Position numbers and translations under genes: made by a program. The notes under the pieces were generated by a model. That model searched no databases. It was given only the letters and a program-made list of their open reading frames with translations, and was not told the DNA's origin. 64,000 nucleotides of DNA from Halovibrio variabilis (GTDB lineage: Bacteria; Pseudomonadota; Gammaproteobacteria; Pseudomonadales; Halomonadaceae). This document shows, in pieces, positions 9,082-19,268 of this stretch (positions are counted from its first letter, which is position 1; each line of letters opens with the position of its first letter). The stretch is from the NCBI RefSeq assembly GCF_007991175.1, contig NZ_BJXV01000003.1, positions 83,578 to 147,577 on the forward strand, in the 5' to 3' direction.

Positions 9082-10449
9082 CTACCCCAATTGAAACGGG
9101 TAAACCGAGCCAATTCTCAATAGCTGGGTGAGTTCATCCAGAGCAGCAAGCGATTCCTCCGCCAGCTGCGGATCAACCAGATCATCAGGCGCGAGACAGT
9201 CGCGGTAGTGACGCTCCACCCAGGCGGTTAGGTCATCATAAAGCGCATCGGTGAGCAGCACGCGGCCGGTGAGCGCGGCGCGTTCAGCCTCCGTCAGCAC
9301 CACCCTCAGGCGCAGGCAAGCGGGGCCGCCGCCGTTGCGCATGCTCTGCTTAACGTCTTTGACGATCACTTCGCTAATGGGGTTATTGCCCGCCAGCAAA
9401 TAGTCCTGAATAGTGCGCCATACTGCTTCGCGCTCCTGGCATTCACCGGGCACTACCAGGGTCATAGTGCCGTCCGGGTTGGAGAGCAACTGGGAGTTGA
9501 ATAGATATGAGGCGACAGCATCTTCCATGCTCACCGCCTCAAGCGGCACCCGAACAGGAATAAGAGGCGTGGCCATTTTGGCGCGCAGCTCCTCGAGCGT
9601 GCCCTCTTCGTCCAGAAAAGCCATTTCGTGATAGAGCAGCACAGGACCATTGCCGACCGCGATCACATCGTTATGGAAGACGCCCGCGTCGATGGCCTCC
9701 GGATGCTGCTGGGCAAATACCGTTTGTGCATCACTTAACCCGTGCTGACGGGCTACCGCCTGGCTAGCCTCCAAGGTTTGGCGGGCAGGATAACGCTTGG
9801 GCTCACGCACCCCGCTACGCACGTCACCAAACGCCTGGCGACCATACACGAATAAATGCACACCCGGTTCGCCGTGCTCACCGCATAATCGAGTGTGGTT
9901 GGCCGCGCCTTCATCAGAAAAGGCAGGCGTCGCGGGCAGCACCGGATGGTGGGCGAAATGCTGTTCGTCGCGGAAAATTGCCTGCAGCACGCGACCGGTG
10001 GTTTGGGGCTCTAAATAGCGGTGAAAGCTCGACTGCAAATTGGCCGGGGTAAAGTGCACGCGGCCATCCTGCGCATCAATGCTGGGCGTCACGGTACCTG
10101 CGTTAGCCGTCCACATACTGGAGGCAGAGCAGACCGCCCGCAGTAGTTGCGGCGCCTCACGAGCAGCGCGGGCCAGCACGTCGCTATTGCTGCCGCTAAA
10201 GCCTAGGTCGCGCAACGCGCCGATATCTGGGCGCTGTTGGGGGGGGAGTACTCCCTGGGCGTAGCCCGCCTCCATCAAGGATTTCATTTTAAGCAGTCCC
10301 TGCAGCGCCCCTTCTTTGGGGTTGGACACCAAGCCACCGTGGCTCATGGAAGCCACGTTGCCCACCGCCAGCCCTGAGTAGTTGTGGGTCGGGCCGACCA
10401 GGCCATCGAAATTGACTTCCCGGACGCCGCCTAGTGACGCGGTACTCAT
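9082..10449 (-). CDS. astB: N-succinylarginine dihydrolase
   Basis: 455 residues, near the usual AstB length. The start [20 protein letters not shown] and [14 protein letters not shown] are typical of the family, as is [14 protein letters not shown] near residue 370. AstB hydrolyses N2-succinylarginine to N2-succinylornithine, CO2 and two ammonia in the arginine succinyltransferase pathway. Its ATG overlaps the astD stop by 4 bp (ATGA), so it is translated with the operon. It is the last ast gene here; astE does not follow. Confidence 0.95.
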   Translation of the reverse strand: MSTASLGGVREVNFDGLVGPTHNYSGLAVGNVASMSHGGLVSNPKEGALQGLLKMKSLMEAGYAQGVLPPQQRPDIGALRDLGFSGSNSDVLARAAREAPQLLRAVCSASSMWTANAGTVTPSIDAQDGRVHFTPANLQSSFHRYLEPQTTGRVLQAIFRDEQHFAHHPVLPATPAFSDEGAANHTRLCGEHGEPGVHLFVYGRQAFGDVRSGVREPKRYPARQTLEASQAVARQHGLSDAQTVFAQQHPEAIDAGVFHNDVIAVGNGPVLLYHEMAFLDEEGTLEELRAKMATPLIPVRVPLEAVSMEDAVASYLFNSQLLSNPDGTMTLVVPGECQEREAVWRTIQDYLLAGNNPISEVIVKDVKQSMRNGGGPACLRLRVVLTEAERAALTGRVLLTDALYDDLTAWVERHYRDCLAPDDLVDPQLAEESLAALDELTQLLRIGSVYPFQLG

Positions 10450-11918
10450 AGACTGACTCCCGGCGGCAGGGTCTCGGGCATTTCCAGGCTATCGGCTTCC
10501 ATGGAAGCGACCGGATAGGCACAGTAGTCCGCCGCATAGAAAGCGCTGGGACGGTGGTTGCCGCTGTCACCTACGCCACCGAAGGGCGCATCGCCGGAAG
10601 CACCGGTGGTTTGGCGGTTCCAGTTCACGATGCCCGCGCGAATTTTCAACAAAAAGTCATCCCAGTCGGCTCTATCGCCGCCAATCAGCCCGGCGGAAAG
10701 TCCATAGCGAGTGTTGTTGGCAAGGGCCAGGGCTTCATCCCAATCGCGATAGCGGTGGATTTTCAGCAACGGGCCGAAATGCTCCTCGTCAGGGACGTCC
10801 AACCCGGTTACGTCAATTAAGGCAGGGCTTAACAGGCTGGTATGCTTTTTCAGGCGCTGCATGCGATTGATTACCGTGCCGCCCATGGCTTCCAGCTCTT
10901 CTTGAGCTTTCAGCAGACCATCGGCGGCGGCCACGCTCACCAAACCGCCGTAAAACGGCGCAGGATTTTCCTCAAACTGACCCGCCACGTGCAGCTTGGC
11001 GATCGCCTCAGAAAGCGCATCAATCAAGCGGTCGCCTACCTCGCCCTGGGGTACCATCAAACGACGGGCGCAGGTGCAGCGCTGGCCGCCCGAGAGAAAT
11101 GCCGACTGCAAAATAGCCAGCACCGCTGCCCGCTGGTCGTCGACCCCCTTCACCACCAGCGGGTTATTGCCGCCCAGTTCCAGCGCGAGGATTTTATCCA
11201 GTTGACCGGCAAACTGCTGGTGCAGCATACCGCCTACTTTGGCGCTGCCGGTAAACAGTAGACCATCAATATCGGGGTTGCCTGCCAGCGCCTGGCCTAC
11301 TGACACACCGCCCTGCACCAGGTTGATCACTCCCGCCGGTAGTCCCGCTTCCAGCCAGCACTGCAACGTCAGGTCAGCGGTGAGTGGTGTTTGGTCGCTG
11401 GGCTTGAAGACCACCGTGTTGCCCGCCAATAGCGCGGGCACCATATGGCCGTTAGGCAGATGGCCAGGGAAGTTATAGGGGCCAAACACCGCCATGACAC
11501 CATGAGGACGGTGACGCAAGACAGCATGGGTGCTTCCAACGACCTTTTCCCGCTCGCCGGTACGCTCGTTATACGCTTTTACAGAGAGCGCTACCTTGCC
11601 CACCATCGCGCCCACTTCGGTGCGCGCTTCCCACAAGGGCTTACCAGTTTCTGCAGCAATCGCCAGGGCCAGCGCTTCGCCGCGCGTTTTGAGCACCTCG
11701 GCAAATCGCTCGACCAGCGACTGGCGCTCGGCAAAAGGCTTGCGTGCCCAGCCAGGGAAAGCGCTGCGGGCAGCCTTCACTGCGGCCGTGACCTGGTCGG
11801 CGCTGGCCGTCGCGGCTTGCCATAACGGCTGGCCGGAAACAGGGTCGTGCTTGTTCAACGGCTCTGCGTCACCTGCGATCCAGGCGCCATTGATCAGTTG
11901 CTGCTGCTGGGCGTGCAT
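10446..11918 (-). CDS. astD: Succinylglutamate-semialdehyde dehydrogenase
   Basis: A 490-residue aldehyde dehydrogenase. The catalytic cysteine is in [11 protein letters not shown] and the general-base glutamate in [28 protein letters not shown] is the usual cofactor loop. It oxidises N-succinylglutamate 5-semialdehyde to N-succinylglutamate with NAD. The frame extends upstream to 11978, but AGGAGAG four bases before the ATG at 11918 and the family length fix the start there. It sits between aruG and astB in the operon. Confidence 0.95.
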   Translation of the reverse strand: MHAQQQQLINGAWIAGDAEPLNKHDPVSGQPLWQAATASADQVTAAVKAARSAFPGWARKPFAERQSLVERFAEVLKTRGEALALAIAAETGKPLWEARTEVGAMVGKVALSVKAYNERTGEREKVVGSTHAVLRHRPHGVMAVFGPYNFPGHLPNGHMVPALLAGNTVVFKPSDQTPLTADLTLQCWLEAGLPAGVINLVQGGVSVGQALAGNPDIDGLLFTGSAKVGGMLHQQFAGQLDKILALELGGNNPLVVKGVDDQRAAVLAILQSAFLSGGQRCTCARRLMVPQGEVGDRLIDALSEAIAKLHVAGQFEENPAPFYGGLVSVAAADGLLKAQEELEAMGGTVINRMQRLKKHTSLLSPALIDVTGLDVPDEEHFGPLLKIHRYRDWDEALALANNTRYGLSAGLIGGDRADWDDFLLKIRAGIVNWNRQTTGASGDAPFGGVGDSGNHRPSAFYAADYCAYPVASMEADSLEMPETLPPGVSL

Positions 11919-11940
11919 AAAACTCTCCTGTAAACGTCGC

Positions 11941-12972
11941 CTAGGTTTCAAGTAGCCGTAGGGTATCGCCGGTGGCAACGCCTAAGCGCTGCGCTTCTTG
12001 TTCACTCAGCACGATGGTGTTGTCTTCGCTGGGCGCGCGACCGATCCAACTGGCGGTAAAGCTGAGCATGTAGGTGGTGGCCGCCAGCCAGCGGCTGACG
12101 CTCTCTTGCGGCGCGCTTGTCGAGACTTCCACCTGACAGAGCCGCGAATTGCGGATAGCCCGCACGTCATCGATGTAGGCTTCCACCGTGGGGCCACCGT
12201 CGAAAATATCGATATAGCCTTCCCAGCGTAGCCCCTCTTTTTTAAGCATCTCCAGCGCTGGGCGGGTATGCCGATGCACCTGACCAATACAGGCCCGGGC
12301 TTCTTCAGCCATAAAGGTGGTGTAAATGGGGAACTTGGGCATCAACTCGCCGATAAAGCTCTTCTGTCCCAGGCCGGTCAAGCGATCCGCCTCGTTAAAA
12401 TCCATGGGAAAGAAGTGTTTTCCCAGGCTCTCCCAAAAGGGACTGGTATTGTTTTCGTCGAACACACCGCGCATTTCCGCTAACACTTTATTGGGGAAAT
12501 GGTCGCGAAACTGAGCCATAAACAGCCAGCGCGCCTTGGAGAGCAGTGCGCCGTTACGCAGATGCTTATTAGCTTCACCGCGATACTCGGGGCGCAGAAA
12601 AAGCGAGCACACTTCGGCGTCGCCGGTGTGGTCGGAACTTAAAAACAGCGTATCAATGGTGCGGTGCAAATCCAGCTGTATGGAGGAGTGCGCTAAAGTG
12701 CCCAATCGGTAATTATAAAACGGCACTTCGCGGCCCACCTGCCCCTCAATGGCGCAGCACCCGGCCAGCTCGCCGCTCGCTTCATCTTCCAGCACAAAGA
12801 AGTAGAGCCGGTCATCCACCGGCGTGCGCTCTTCAAAGGCACTGGCGGCGGCTTCAATCTTACCGGCTAAAAACTCGCGGTTATCCGGCAGTGAGGTAAA
12901 GCCAACGCCCGCCTGCTGCGCAAGCGCCTGGAGCCCATCCAAATCATCGCGGGCAATGGGTCGAATGCGCAT
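11941..12972 (-). CDS. aruG: Arginine N-succinyltransferase, beta (AruG-type) subunit
   Basis: 343 residues of the AstA/AruG family: [20 protein letters not shown] at the start, CSLFLRPEYR, AEMRGVFDENNTSPFWESLG, and GYIDIFDGGPTVEAY near residue 255. It transfers succinyl from succinyl-CoA to the alpha-amino group of arginine, the first step of the AST pathway. Pseudomonas-type bacteria use two paralogous subunits, and here both are present. The start overlaps the stop of the upstream paralogue by one base (TAATG). Of the two paralogues this is the closer to a single-gene AstA. Confidence 0.92.
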   Translation of the reverse strand: MRIRPIARDDLDGLQALAQQAGVGFTSLPDNREFLAGKIEAAASAFEERTPVDDRLYFFVLEDEASGELAGCCAIEGQVGREVPFYNYRLGTLAHSSIQLDLHRTIDTLFLSSDHTGDAEVCSLFLRPEYRGEANKHLRNGALLSKARWLFMAQFRDHFPNKVLAEMRGVFDENNTSPFWESLGKHFFPMDFNEADRLTGLGQKSFIGELMPKFPIYTTFMAEEARACIGQVHRHTRPALEMLKKEGLRWEGYIDIFDGGPTVEAYIDDVRAIRNSRLCQVEVSTSAPQESVSRWLAATTYMLSFTASWIGRAPSEDNTIVLSEQEAQRLGVATGDTLRLLET

Positions 12973-14090
12973 TACATTTCTCCTTCATCGAGCGCGTCTA
13001 CCGCGGCGGGTAGCGTCAGCGGCGCGGCAAGCACCGCCCGCCCTTCCGTGACGCCCAACCGCTCGGCGTGCTCGGGGGAAAGCATCAGTTGCCCCGTAGG
13101 GGATAACGCATAACGCGCGACGATACAGCGGAACTCACCGAGCTTTTGATTGGCAACCAGCGCGGGTTCGGCATCGGGCAACGCGTGTTCAGGGCGAATG
13201 CGTACCGGGTGCCAGGCGGCACTGCGGAAGGTTTCCAACCGCTCGCGCTCGGCTTTGACAATCGGCCCGGCGTCGAAAATATCCACATGCCGGGAGCGCA
13301 CAAAGCCCTCCGCCAGCATCTCCTCCAGCGCCTCTTCGTGGGCAGGGTGCTCCCGGCCAATCGCTGCCCGCGCCTGGGGCGTTAGCAGCGGCAAATAAAG
13401 TGGGAATTGGGGCATCACTTCAGCGATAAAGCTTTTCGAGCGCACTCCGGCAATGTGATTAATATCCTGGAAGCTGCGGGCAAAAAAGTGCCGCCCTACG
13501 CTCTCCCAGAACGGCGATTCGCCGCGGGTATCCAAATAGCCGGGAAACGCCACCGCTAAGATGCGCGAAAAGCGTTCTGGGTATTGGGCAATAAACATCA
13601 GCCGCGCCCGGCGCAAAAGGCTTTCGGCGCTGGTGCCTTTGTAGCGCGGGTTTAGCGAAAAGGCGCACAGCAGGGTGGCATCCGAGACTTCATGGGAAAG
13701 CGCTAACGTCTGCACTTCGCGGCGAACGTTCAACTGCTGGGAAGCGTGAATCAGCGTCTCTTGGCGATAGGTGTAGTAAGCCTCATTAGCGCCCGCCTGG
13801 GCGCGAATGGTGGCCGTACCGAGCACTTCCTCGCGACTGTCGTCCGCCAGCACAAACGTATAGTGCTCATCTTCTGGAAACTCAACGTCGCCGTTAAAGG
13901 CATCCTGGGAGCGCGCAATACGCTCCTGGAGCCGTTCACGATTGGCGGGCAAGTTGGTAAGTTTAGGCACCGCGTGCTCGGCTAATTGCTCCAGCGCCAT
14001 AAGGTCAGCCGCTTTAACGGGTCGAACTACCAGCATTCTCGACGCCCCCTGTTGAGTTAAGACGGTAACCGCTGCGGTTTGCTCACTCAT
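12972..14090 (-). CDS. aruF: Arginine/ornithine N-succinyltransferase, alpha (AruF-type) subunit
   Basis: 372 residues, paralogous to the next gene: [20 protein letters not shown] at the start, then [20 protein letters not shown] and [13 protein letters not shown]. It pairs with AruG to form the arginine/ornithine succinyltransferase. The ATG overlaps the astC stop by 4 bp, which supports this start over the internal methionine 18 codons later. The order astC-aruF-aruG-astD-astB matches the aruCFGDB order of pseudomonads. Confidence 0.92.
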   Translation of the reverse strand: MSEQTAAVTVLTQQGASRMLVVRPVKAADLMALEQLAEHAVPKLTNLPANRERLQERIARSQDAFNGDVEFPEDEHYTFVLADDSREEVLGTATIRAQAGANEAYYTYRQETLIHASQQLNVRREVQTLALSHEVSDATLLCAFSLNPRYKGTSAESLLRRARLMFIAQYPERFSRILAVAFPGYLDTRGESPFWESVGRHFFARSFQDINHIAGVRSKSFIAEVMPQFPLYLPLLTPQARAAIGREHPAHEEALEEMLAEGFVRSRHVDIFDAGPIVKAERERLETFRSAAWHPVRIRPEHALPDAEPALVANQKLGEFRCIVARYALSPTGQLMLSPEHAERLGVTEGRAVLAAPLTLPAAVDALDEGEM

Positions 14091-15301
14091 GCGGTTGCAA
14101 CTAACCGCTCAATCGCGCGCTCTAGGCGGGCCATGCCCTCGGCAATATCCGCTTCAGGAATCACCAGGGAGGGCGCCATGCGCAGTACGTTCGGCCCGGC
14201 AATCAGCGCCATCAACCCCTCTTCGATAGCGAGCGGTAGAATGTCTTTGGCGCGGCCTTCATAGGCATCCGACATCTGGGCGCCTATCAGCAAGCCCATA
14301 CCGCGAATCTCTTTAAACACGCCGTGCTTGCGGTTGATGGTTTCCAAGTGCTCGCGGAACAGATCATGGCGATGTTTAACGCCGGCAAGCACCTCCGGGG
14401 TATCGATAAATTCAACCGCCGCCAGCGCCACCGCAGACGCCAACGCATTGCCGCCGTAGGTGGAACCGTGGGTGCCAATCGCCAGCGATTTAGCTACCGC
14501 ATCGGTCGCCAGCATGGCGCCAATAGGGAAACCGCCGCCCAGGGATTTTGCACTGGTGAGAATATCCGGCGTAATACCATAGTTCTTATAGGCGTAGAGC
14601 TCGCCGCTACGGCCCACGCCGGTTTGCACTTCGTCGAAAATCAGCAGCGCGTTGTGTTCGTCGCACAGGTCGCGCAGGCCCTGAAGGAATGCTTGCGTGC
14701 CGGGTACGATACCGCCCTCGCCCTGCATCGGTTCAACCATAATCGCGCAGGTGTCGTCGCCAACCAGCTTGCGCACGCTCTCCAGATCATTGTAATCGGC
14801 ATGCAGGATGCCGCCGGGCACCGGGCCAAAGCCCTGGGAGTACTTGGGCTGACCGCCAACGCTAACGGTGAAGAAGGTGCGGCCATGGAAAGATTGATAA
14901 AACGAGATGATCTTATCTTTATGCTCACCGTGGTGATCCACCGCCCAGCGGCGCGCCAGCTTCAGCGCGGCTTCGTTGGCTTCACCGCCGGAGGAGCATA
15001 AGAACACCTTATCGGCGAAGGTGCGCTCGACCAGCGATTTGGCCAGGTTCAGCGCTGGCTCGTTGGTAAACACGTTGGAGAGATGCCAGAGCTTCTCGCC
15101 CTGCTCTTTCAGCGCATTGACCAGCACTGGGTGGCAATGGCCTAGTGAGTTCACCGCAATACCGCCGGCGAAGTCGATATATTCACGCCCTTCTTGGTCC
15201 CACAAGCGGCTACCTTCACCGCGCACCGGAATGACCTGCTGCGGGGCGTAGTTGGGCGTCATGTAGTGATCGAAATCCTGACGGCTTGGGGTATGGCTCA
15301 T
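14087..15301 (-). CDS. astC: Succinylornithine transaminase (acetylornithine aminotransferase family)
   Basis: 404 residues, a class-III pyridoxal-phosphate aminotransferase. [19 protein letters not shown] holds the PLP-ring aspartate and [15 protein letters not shown] the Schiff-base lysine. In this operon it converts N-succinylornithine and 2-oxoglutarate to succinylglutamate semialdehyde and glutamate; it can also act on acetylornithine, so a biosynthetic role (argD) cannot be excluded. It is the first gene of the operon; GGAG lies about 10 bases before the ATG. The promoter should lie in 15302-15602. Confidence 0.93.
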   Translation of the reverse strand: MSHTPSRQDFDHYMTPNYAPQQVIPVRGEGSRLWDQEGREYIDFAGGIAVNSLGHCHPVLVNALKEQGEKLWHLSNVFTNEPALNLAKSLVERTFADKVFLCSSGGEANEAALKLARRWAVDHHGEHKDKIISFYQSFHGRTFFTVSVGGQPKYSQGFGPVPGGILHADYNDLESVRKLVGDDTCAIMVEPMQGEGGIVPGTQAFLQGLRDLCDEHNALLIFDEVQTGVGRSGELYAYKNYGITPDILTSAKSLGGGFPIGAMLATDAVAKSLAIGTHGSTYGGNALASAVALAAVEFIDTPEVLAGVKHRHDLFREHLETINRKHGVFKEIRGMGLLIGAQMSDAYEGRAKDILPLAIEEGLMALIAGPNVLRMAPSLVIPEADIAEGMARLERAIERLVATA

Positions 15302-15602
15302 GGCACGCTATCTCCAATGGAGGAAAGAAGTAACAACAGTATAAGCGGCCAACCCGGTTAACCGCTTTCAGCAATGGGACGGCAAATTATGAATAGCCGC
15401 ATTTAACTGGCGTACCCCCTTTTTGTAACACTCTATATCCGTCCTTGTGCACCTCACGGTATCAGTGACGTATTTAGCAACCTGCTTTTTATTGTCGGCA
15501 ATCAAGGGCGAGTCAATCCGTGAGCCTGCGTAGCCAAGCACCTGCACTTCCACGCTGTTCGCGGTAGGCTTGAGTAAACCCCCTCCCCGAGGAGCACTCC
15601 GC
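15302..15602. other. Divergent intergenic region, astC / C45 hydrolase
   Basis: About 300 bp between two divergent starts, so it should carry promoters for the ast operon (leftward) and the C45-type gene (rightward). I see an imperfect inverted repeat around 15342-15365 (AGCGG...CCGCT) but no convincing promoter boxes. A 91-codon leftward frame (15368-15643) is not supported: it runs antisense into the C45 gene and has no recognisable domain. Confidence 0.4.
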
Positions 15603-16643
15603 ATGCTCGACATAACCCACCTGCGCGGTAGCCGCCATGCCATTGGCGTGGCCCATGGCCAGCGCCACGCCGCACAGATTCAGCGCAGCATTGAGGTCTA
15701 TGACCGGCTGTTTCAAGACTTTGTAGGCCTCGACTGGGCCGCCGCCCGGCAGGAAGCACGACGCTTTATACCGGCTATCGAACGCGCCTTCCCGGCGATC
15801 CTGAATGAGCTTGAGGGCATTGCCGAGGGCGCCGGCCTGCAGCGCGACGACATTCTCACCCTCAACTGCCGCAGCGAGATCTCGCTAACCCAAGCCAGCG
15901 GCGGCTGTTCCGCCTTCTCGCTCTACCAACAGGGTCGCCAATGGCTGGCCCAGAACTGGGACTGGCGCCTCGACCAGCTCGATAACGTGGTGGTACTGCA
16001 CATAGAGAGCGACGATGCGCCGCCGCTGGTCAGCGTCGGCGAGGCCGGGATGCTGGCCAAGATCGGCCTCAACGCCCACGGCCTCGGCGTGTGTCTCAAC
16101 GCCATCCGCTCGCAGACCTGCGGCGACGGCCTGCCGATCCACGTCGCCCTGCGCAAGCTTCTCGAAAGCGACGGCTTCACCAGCGCCCAGCGCATCGTCG
16201 CGGAAGACCGCGTCGCCTCGCCAGCGCACTTTCTGGTCGCCAGCGCTGCAGGCCAGGCCGCCGGCTTCGAGGTACAGCCCGGGCCGCCGGGGGTACTCGA
16301 GCCCAGCGGCGGGCGGGTGACCCATACCAACCACCTCTACGCCGCGGCCGCCACCGCCTATGTCACCGACTTCTCTAAGCCCGACTCCCATGTGCGCCTG
16401 CGCCGCCTCAATGAGCTGCTCGACCCACCGCCAGAGGCCGGCGTTAGCGCGCTGTTCGACGTACTGAGCGACCACCACAATGCGCCCATGTCGATCTGCA
16501 AGCACACCGACGTCGACCTGCCCGAGGCCGAGCGCATGGAGACCCTGTTCGCGGTGGTGATGGCCCTCGACAAGCGCACCCTACACCTGCGCTACGGCTA
16601 CCCCTGCAAGGCTCGGCAGACGCTGAGCATCACGCTCGACTAA
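15603..16643 (+). CDS. C45-family autoproteolytic acyltransferase/hydrolase
   Basis: 346 residues from the ATG at 15603, which has GAGGAG 8 bases upstream; the frame is open a little further. The protein resembles acyl-CoA:6-aminopenicillanic acid acyltransferases and other N-terminal-nucleophile hydrolases of peptidase family C45. SGGCSAFSLYQQGRQWLAQN places Cys102 after a glycine, where the family self-cleaves; WDWRLD and THTNHLY are further family features. It likely hydrolyses or transfers an amide-linked acyl group, substrate unknown. Base composition is visibly more G+C-rich than its neighbours, hinting at recent acquisition together with the next gene. Confidence 0.82.
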   Translation: MLDITHLRGSRHAIGVAHGQRHAAQIQRSIEVYDRLFQDFVGLDWAAARQEARRFIPAIERAFPAILNELEGIAEGAGLQRDDILTLNCRSEISLTQASGGCSAFSLYQQGRQWLAQNWDWRLDQLDNVVVLHIESDDAPPLVSVGEAGMLAKIGLNAHGLGVCLNAIRSQTCGDGLPIHVALRKLLESDGFTSAQRIVAEDRVASPAHFLVASAAGQAAGFEVQPGPPGVLEPSGGRVTHTNHLYAAAATAYVTDFSKPDSHVRLRRLNELLDPPPEAGVSALFDVLSDHHNAPMSICKHTDVDLPEAERMETLFAVVMALDKRTLHLRYGYPCKARQTLSITLD

Positions 16644-16737
16644 CGGCGCGAGAAAAGAGGCAGCTGAATCAGGACGGTGAGCGGGCTACACTGACCCAGG
16701 ATCGACAGTTTCAGCAGCAGCGACAGGGAGCAGCGCC

Positions 16738-17058
16738 ATGAAATATATCTTCGAAGTGCATATCCGCGACGGCTACCGTGCCGAGGACTACGCCGACGCC
16801 TGGGTCCGCGCCAGCCAACTCATCCAGCAGGCGCCTGGGGCACGCGGCACCGAACTGCATCGTAAGATCGGTGACCCCAACACCCTGATCGCCATCGCCC
16901 ACTGGGACAGCAAGGCCAGCCGCGACGCCATGGAAGCCCAGCCCAACCCGGAGATAAAGGAAATCATCCGCCGTGCGGCCCCCTGCTGCGAGATCCGCCT
17001 GATCGGCGAATTCGAGGAGCCTGAGTGGGTGGTGATGCCGCCGAATGCCAAGTCATAA
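16738..17058 (+). CDS. Antibiotic-biosynthesis-monooxygenase-fold (ABM) protein
   Basis: 106 residues with the dimeric ferredoxin-like ABM fold: MKYIFEVHIRDGYRAEDYAD, then LHRKIGDPNTLIAIAHWDSK and a C-terminal REP-type strand. Such proteins are small cofactor-free oxygenases or stress proteins; many have no known substrate. GGGAG lies 7 bases before the ATG. It lies 94 bp after the C45 gene on the same strand and shares its high G+C, so the two may be one transferred unit. Confidence 0.7.
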   Translation: MKYIFEVHIRDGYRAEDYADAWVRASQLIQQAPGARGTELHRKIGDPNTLIAIAHWDSKASRDAMEAQPNPEIKEIIRRAAPCCEIRLIGEFEEPEWVVMPPNAKS

Positions 17059-17143
17059 GCAGGTGTTGGGCTAGAGATAACATTAGTATCGCTGATGTTG
17101 CTAAGCTGCCTGGGCGGCAGGGCACGGTCACAAGGCCCCTTTT

Positions 17144-17177
17144 TTTACTGGCTCAGCTTTACTGGCTCAGTGCTCAG
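17144..17177. repeat. 14-bp tandem repeat, 2.5 copies
   Basis: TTTACTGGCTCAG occurs at 17144-17156 and 17158-17170, followed by the partial TGCTCAG at 17171-17177. It lies in the 262-bp gap between the ABM gene and the SDR gene, just after a G+C-rich stretch and T run (to about 17146) that may be a weak terminator. Confidence 0.8.
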
Positions 17178-17320
17178 CAAGCGACTGAACGCCTGGTCGA
17201 TTGAAGACCGCCCTCTTGAAGAAGCCTAAAAGAGCACCATACTGATTAGCAAGCTACGCGGTTATTCGCTGCGCTGCATAGTGATGAGCACCGACACTCA
17301 GGACGAGAGGAGACCAGCAT

Positions 17321-18115
17321 ATGCAGATTAATCTAAGCGGCAAGCACGCCATTATCACCGGTTCTACAGCGGGCATTGGTTTTGCGATTGCTCAAGGGCT
17401 CGCCAGTGCAGGCGCTGATGTGGTCGTCACAGGACGTACCCAAGCGCGGGTTGACGAGGCCATCGCGGCGCTTAAAAAAGACGCCCCCAATGCCAAGGTG
17501 GAAGGCGTGGCGGCGGATCTGGGTACCGCTGAGGGTTGCCAAACCTTGATAGCGCAGCAGCCCAGTGCAGATATCCTGATCAACAACGTGGGTATTTTTG
17601 CGCCCCAGGACTTTTTCGACGTTGACGACGCCACCTGGCAACAATTTTTTGATATCAATGTGATGAGCGCCGTACGCCTTTCTCGCCATTATGCACAGGG
17701 CATGCGCGAGCGCGACTGGGGCCGTATTCAATTTATCTCCAGCGAGTCGGGCATCAATATCCCCAGCGAAATGGTCCATTACGGCATGACAAAATCGGCG
17801 CTGCTGTCGATATCGCGGGGGCTCGCCAAGGTGCTCAGCGGCACCCAGGTCACCGTGAATGCCATTCTGCCCGGGCCGACCCGTTCCGAGGGCGTACTCA
17901 ATATGATTGGTGACATGGCTGAAAAAGAGGGTATTTCACAGCAGGAGGTGGAAGCCCGCTTTGTGAAGGAGAACCGCCCCTCCTCCATTATCCAGCGCTT
18001 GGCGACGCCTGAAGAAGTTGCCAACATGAGTGTGTATGCCGCGTCGCCCCAGGCCAGCGCCACCTCTGGGGCAGCGCTTCGTGTGGAAGGCGGCATCGTC
18101 GATACGTTAACCTAA
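17321..18115 (+). CDS. Short-chain dehydrogenase/reductase (SDR)
   Basis: 264 residues, a classical SDR. The cofactor glycine motif is TGSTAGIG (residues 13-20), the NNVG motif follows near residue 88, and the catalytic residues are Ser141, Tyr154 and Lys158 (VHYGMTKSA). It should oxidise an alcohol or reduce a carbonyl with NAD(P). The substrate-loop region (about 185-225) is longer than in FabG. GAGGAG 8 bases before the ATG sets the start. It is convergent with the GlxA-type regulator with only 5 bp between the stops. Confidence 0.9.
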   Translation: MQINLSGKHAIITGSTAGIGFAIAQGLASAGADVVVTGRTQARVDEAIAALKKDAPNAKVEGVAADLGTAEGCQTLIAQQPSADILINNVGIFAPQDFFDVDDATWQQFFDINVMSAVRLSRHYAQGMRERDWGRIQFISSESGINIPSEMVHYGMTKSALLSISRGLAKVLSGTQVTVNAILPGPTRSEGVLNMIGDMAEKEGISQQEVEARFVKENRPSSIIQRLATPEEVANMSVYAASPQASATSGAALRVEGGIVDTLT

Positions 18116-18120
18116 TCTTT

Positions 18121-19134
18121 CTAACCCAGGCGCTCTTCCCGCGGTGTCATACCAAAGTGGTGCCGGTAGGCAGTAGAAAAGTGGGCACCCGAGGAAAACC
18201 CTGTGGCAAAGGCGATATCGCCTACTGCCCGGTCGCTTTCCCGCAGTTGTTTGCGGGCTTCCTGTAAGCGCAAGTCTAAATAATAGCGGCTGGGCACCGC
18301 TTGCAAATACTTCTTAAATAGCCGCTCTAGCTGACGCCGGGAAATTCCCAGGTGTTCGGCCAGCTCCAGGGTTGAGAGCGGCTCCTCAATATTGGCTTCC
18401 ATTAGCGTCACGGCATCCACCAGGCTTTGCGGTGCGTGGCCCAACCGGCTGCGCAGCGGCACATGTTGGCGTTCATCGGCCAAACGAATACGATCGCAAA
18501 CAAACTGCTCCGACACCTGCTCAGCCAAGCGGGCACCGTGATGCTGACCAATCAGCGTAAGCATCATATCCATGCCGGCGGTGCCGCCTGCGCAGGTCAG
18601 CCTATCGCGGTCGATCTCGAACAGCTGCTGGGAAAGCGTGACTTGCGGGTACGCCTGGGCAAAGGCCTCGAAACGCTGCCAGGGGAGCGTGGCGCGGTAA
18701 CCTTCCAGTAGCCCACAGCGCGCCAGCACTTCGGTGCCGCCCGCCAGTCCGCCCAGCGCCACGCCGCGGCCTTGATGACCTCGCAACCACTCGTTCAGCT
18801 TAGCGGGTAACGCATAGGGCAGCGGCGTGGGCGCGCAGACCAGCAGAAAGTCGAGTGGCCCAAGCGCGGTGCTTAGCTCGTGCTGGGCCAGCAGCGACAG
18901 CTGCGCGCTACTGCGCACCGGCTGGCTATCCATACTCAGCGTGACGGTGTGATAAAGCATTTGCCCACTCAGCTGGTTGGCCATTTGCAACGGTTCCAGC
19001 GCGCTGGCATGGGCCAGCAGCGAAAACCCCGGCAGCAGCACAAAGGCTACCCGCCTACGGCTGACGCTAACCGGCGGCACTAACAGGTTAGACTGCATGA
19101 TAGGTAATTGCGCAGCATGAAAGATCGCCATCAT
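18121..19134 (-). CDS. GlxA-family AraC-type regulator with DJ-1/PfpI domain
   Basis: 337 residues: an N-terminal DJ-1/PfpI-like amidotransferase-fold sensor (about 25-190, VAFVLLPGFSLLAHASALEP) and a C-terminal double helix-turn-helix of AraC type (about 230-335, TLELAEHLGISRRQLERLFK). The pattern resembles GbdR/CdhR regulators of glycine betaine and carnitine catabolism, but no such catabolic gene lies nearby, so I do not assign a ligand. The ribosome site is weak; later methionines are possible starts. Confidence 0.88.
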   Translation of the reverse strand: MMAIFHAAQLPIMQSNLLVPPVSVSRRRVAFVLLPGFSLLAHASALEPLQMANQLSGQMLYHTVTLSMDSQPVRSSAQLSLLAQHELSTALGPLDFLLVCAPTPLPYALPAKLNEWLRGHQGRGVALGGLAGGTEVLARCGLLEGYRATLPWQRFEAFAQAYPQVTLSQQLFEIDRDRLTCAGGTAGMDMMLTLIGQHHGARLAEQVSEQFVCDRIRLADERQHVPLRSRLGHAPQSLVDAVTLMEANIEEPLSTLELAEHLGISRRQLERLFKKYLQAVPSRYYLDLRLQEARKQLRESDRAVGDIAFATGFSSGAHFSTAYRHHFGMTPREERLG

Positions 19135-19218
19135 CGGAGTGAAACGTCTATCTTACGCAATTACTTAGCTGAAGGCAGCGTTATGACCTGTGCAGCAAAA
19201 AAGTGACGCAAGAATGCA

Positions 19219-19245
19219 AATTGCCGGGCACAAGGCCCGGCAATT
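19219..19245 (-). terminator. Rho-independent-type hairpin after the small membrane protein gene
   Basis: An 11-bp perfect stem, AATTGCCGGGC (19219-19229) and GCCCGGCAATT (19235-19245), with a 5-base loop. Read leftward it is followed by a T-containing tract, so it probably ends the transcript of the small gene and fabV. Confidence 0.75.
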
Positions 19246-19268
19246 GAGAATGACACAACACATTTACT

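Noticed and set aside
14324..15001. A 225-codon rightward frame opposite astC
   Set aside because: It is antisense to astC, which has all its catalytic motifs; there is no independent support.
15368..15643. A 91-codon leftward frame upstream of astC
   Set aside because: No ribosome site or domain, and it overlaps the C45 start on the other strand.
15885..16505. A 206-codon leftward frame opposite the C45 gene
   Set aside because: The rightward frame has a ribosome site and the Gly-Cys catalytic motif; the antisense frame is a composition effect.
17059..17320. An insertion-sequence remnant in the gap before the SDR gene
   Set aside because: Apart from the 14-bp repeat and a T tract there are no terminal inverted repeats or transposase codons.
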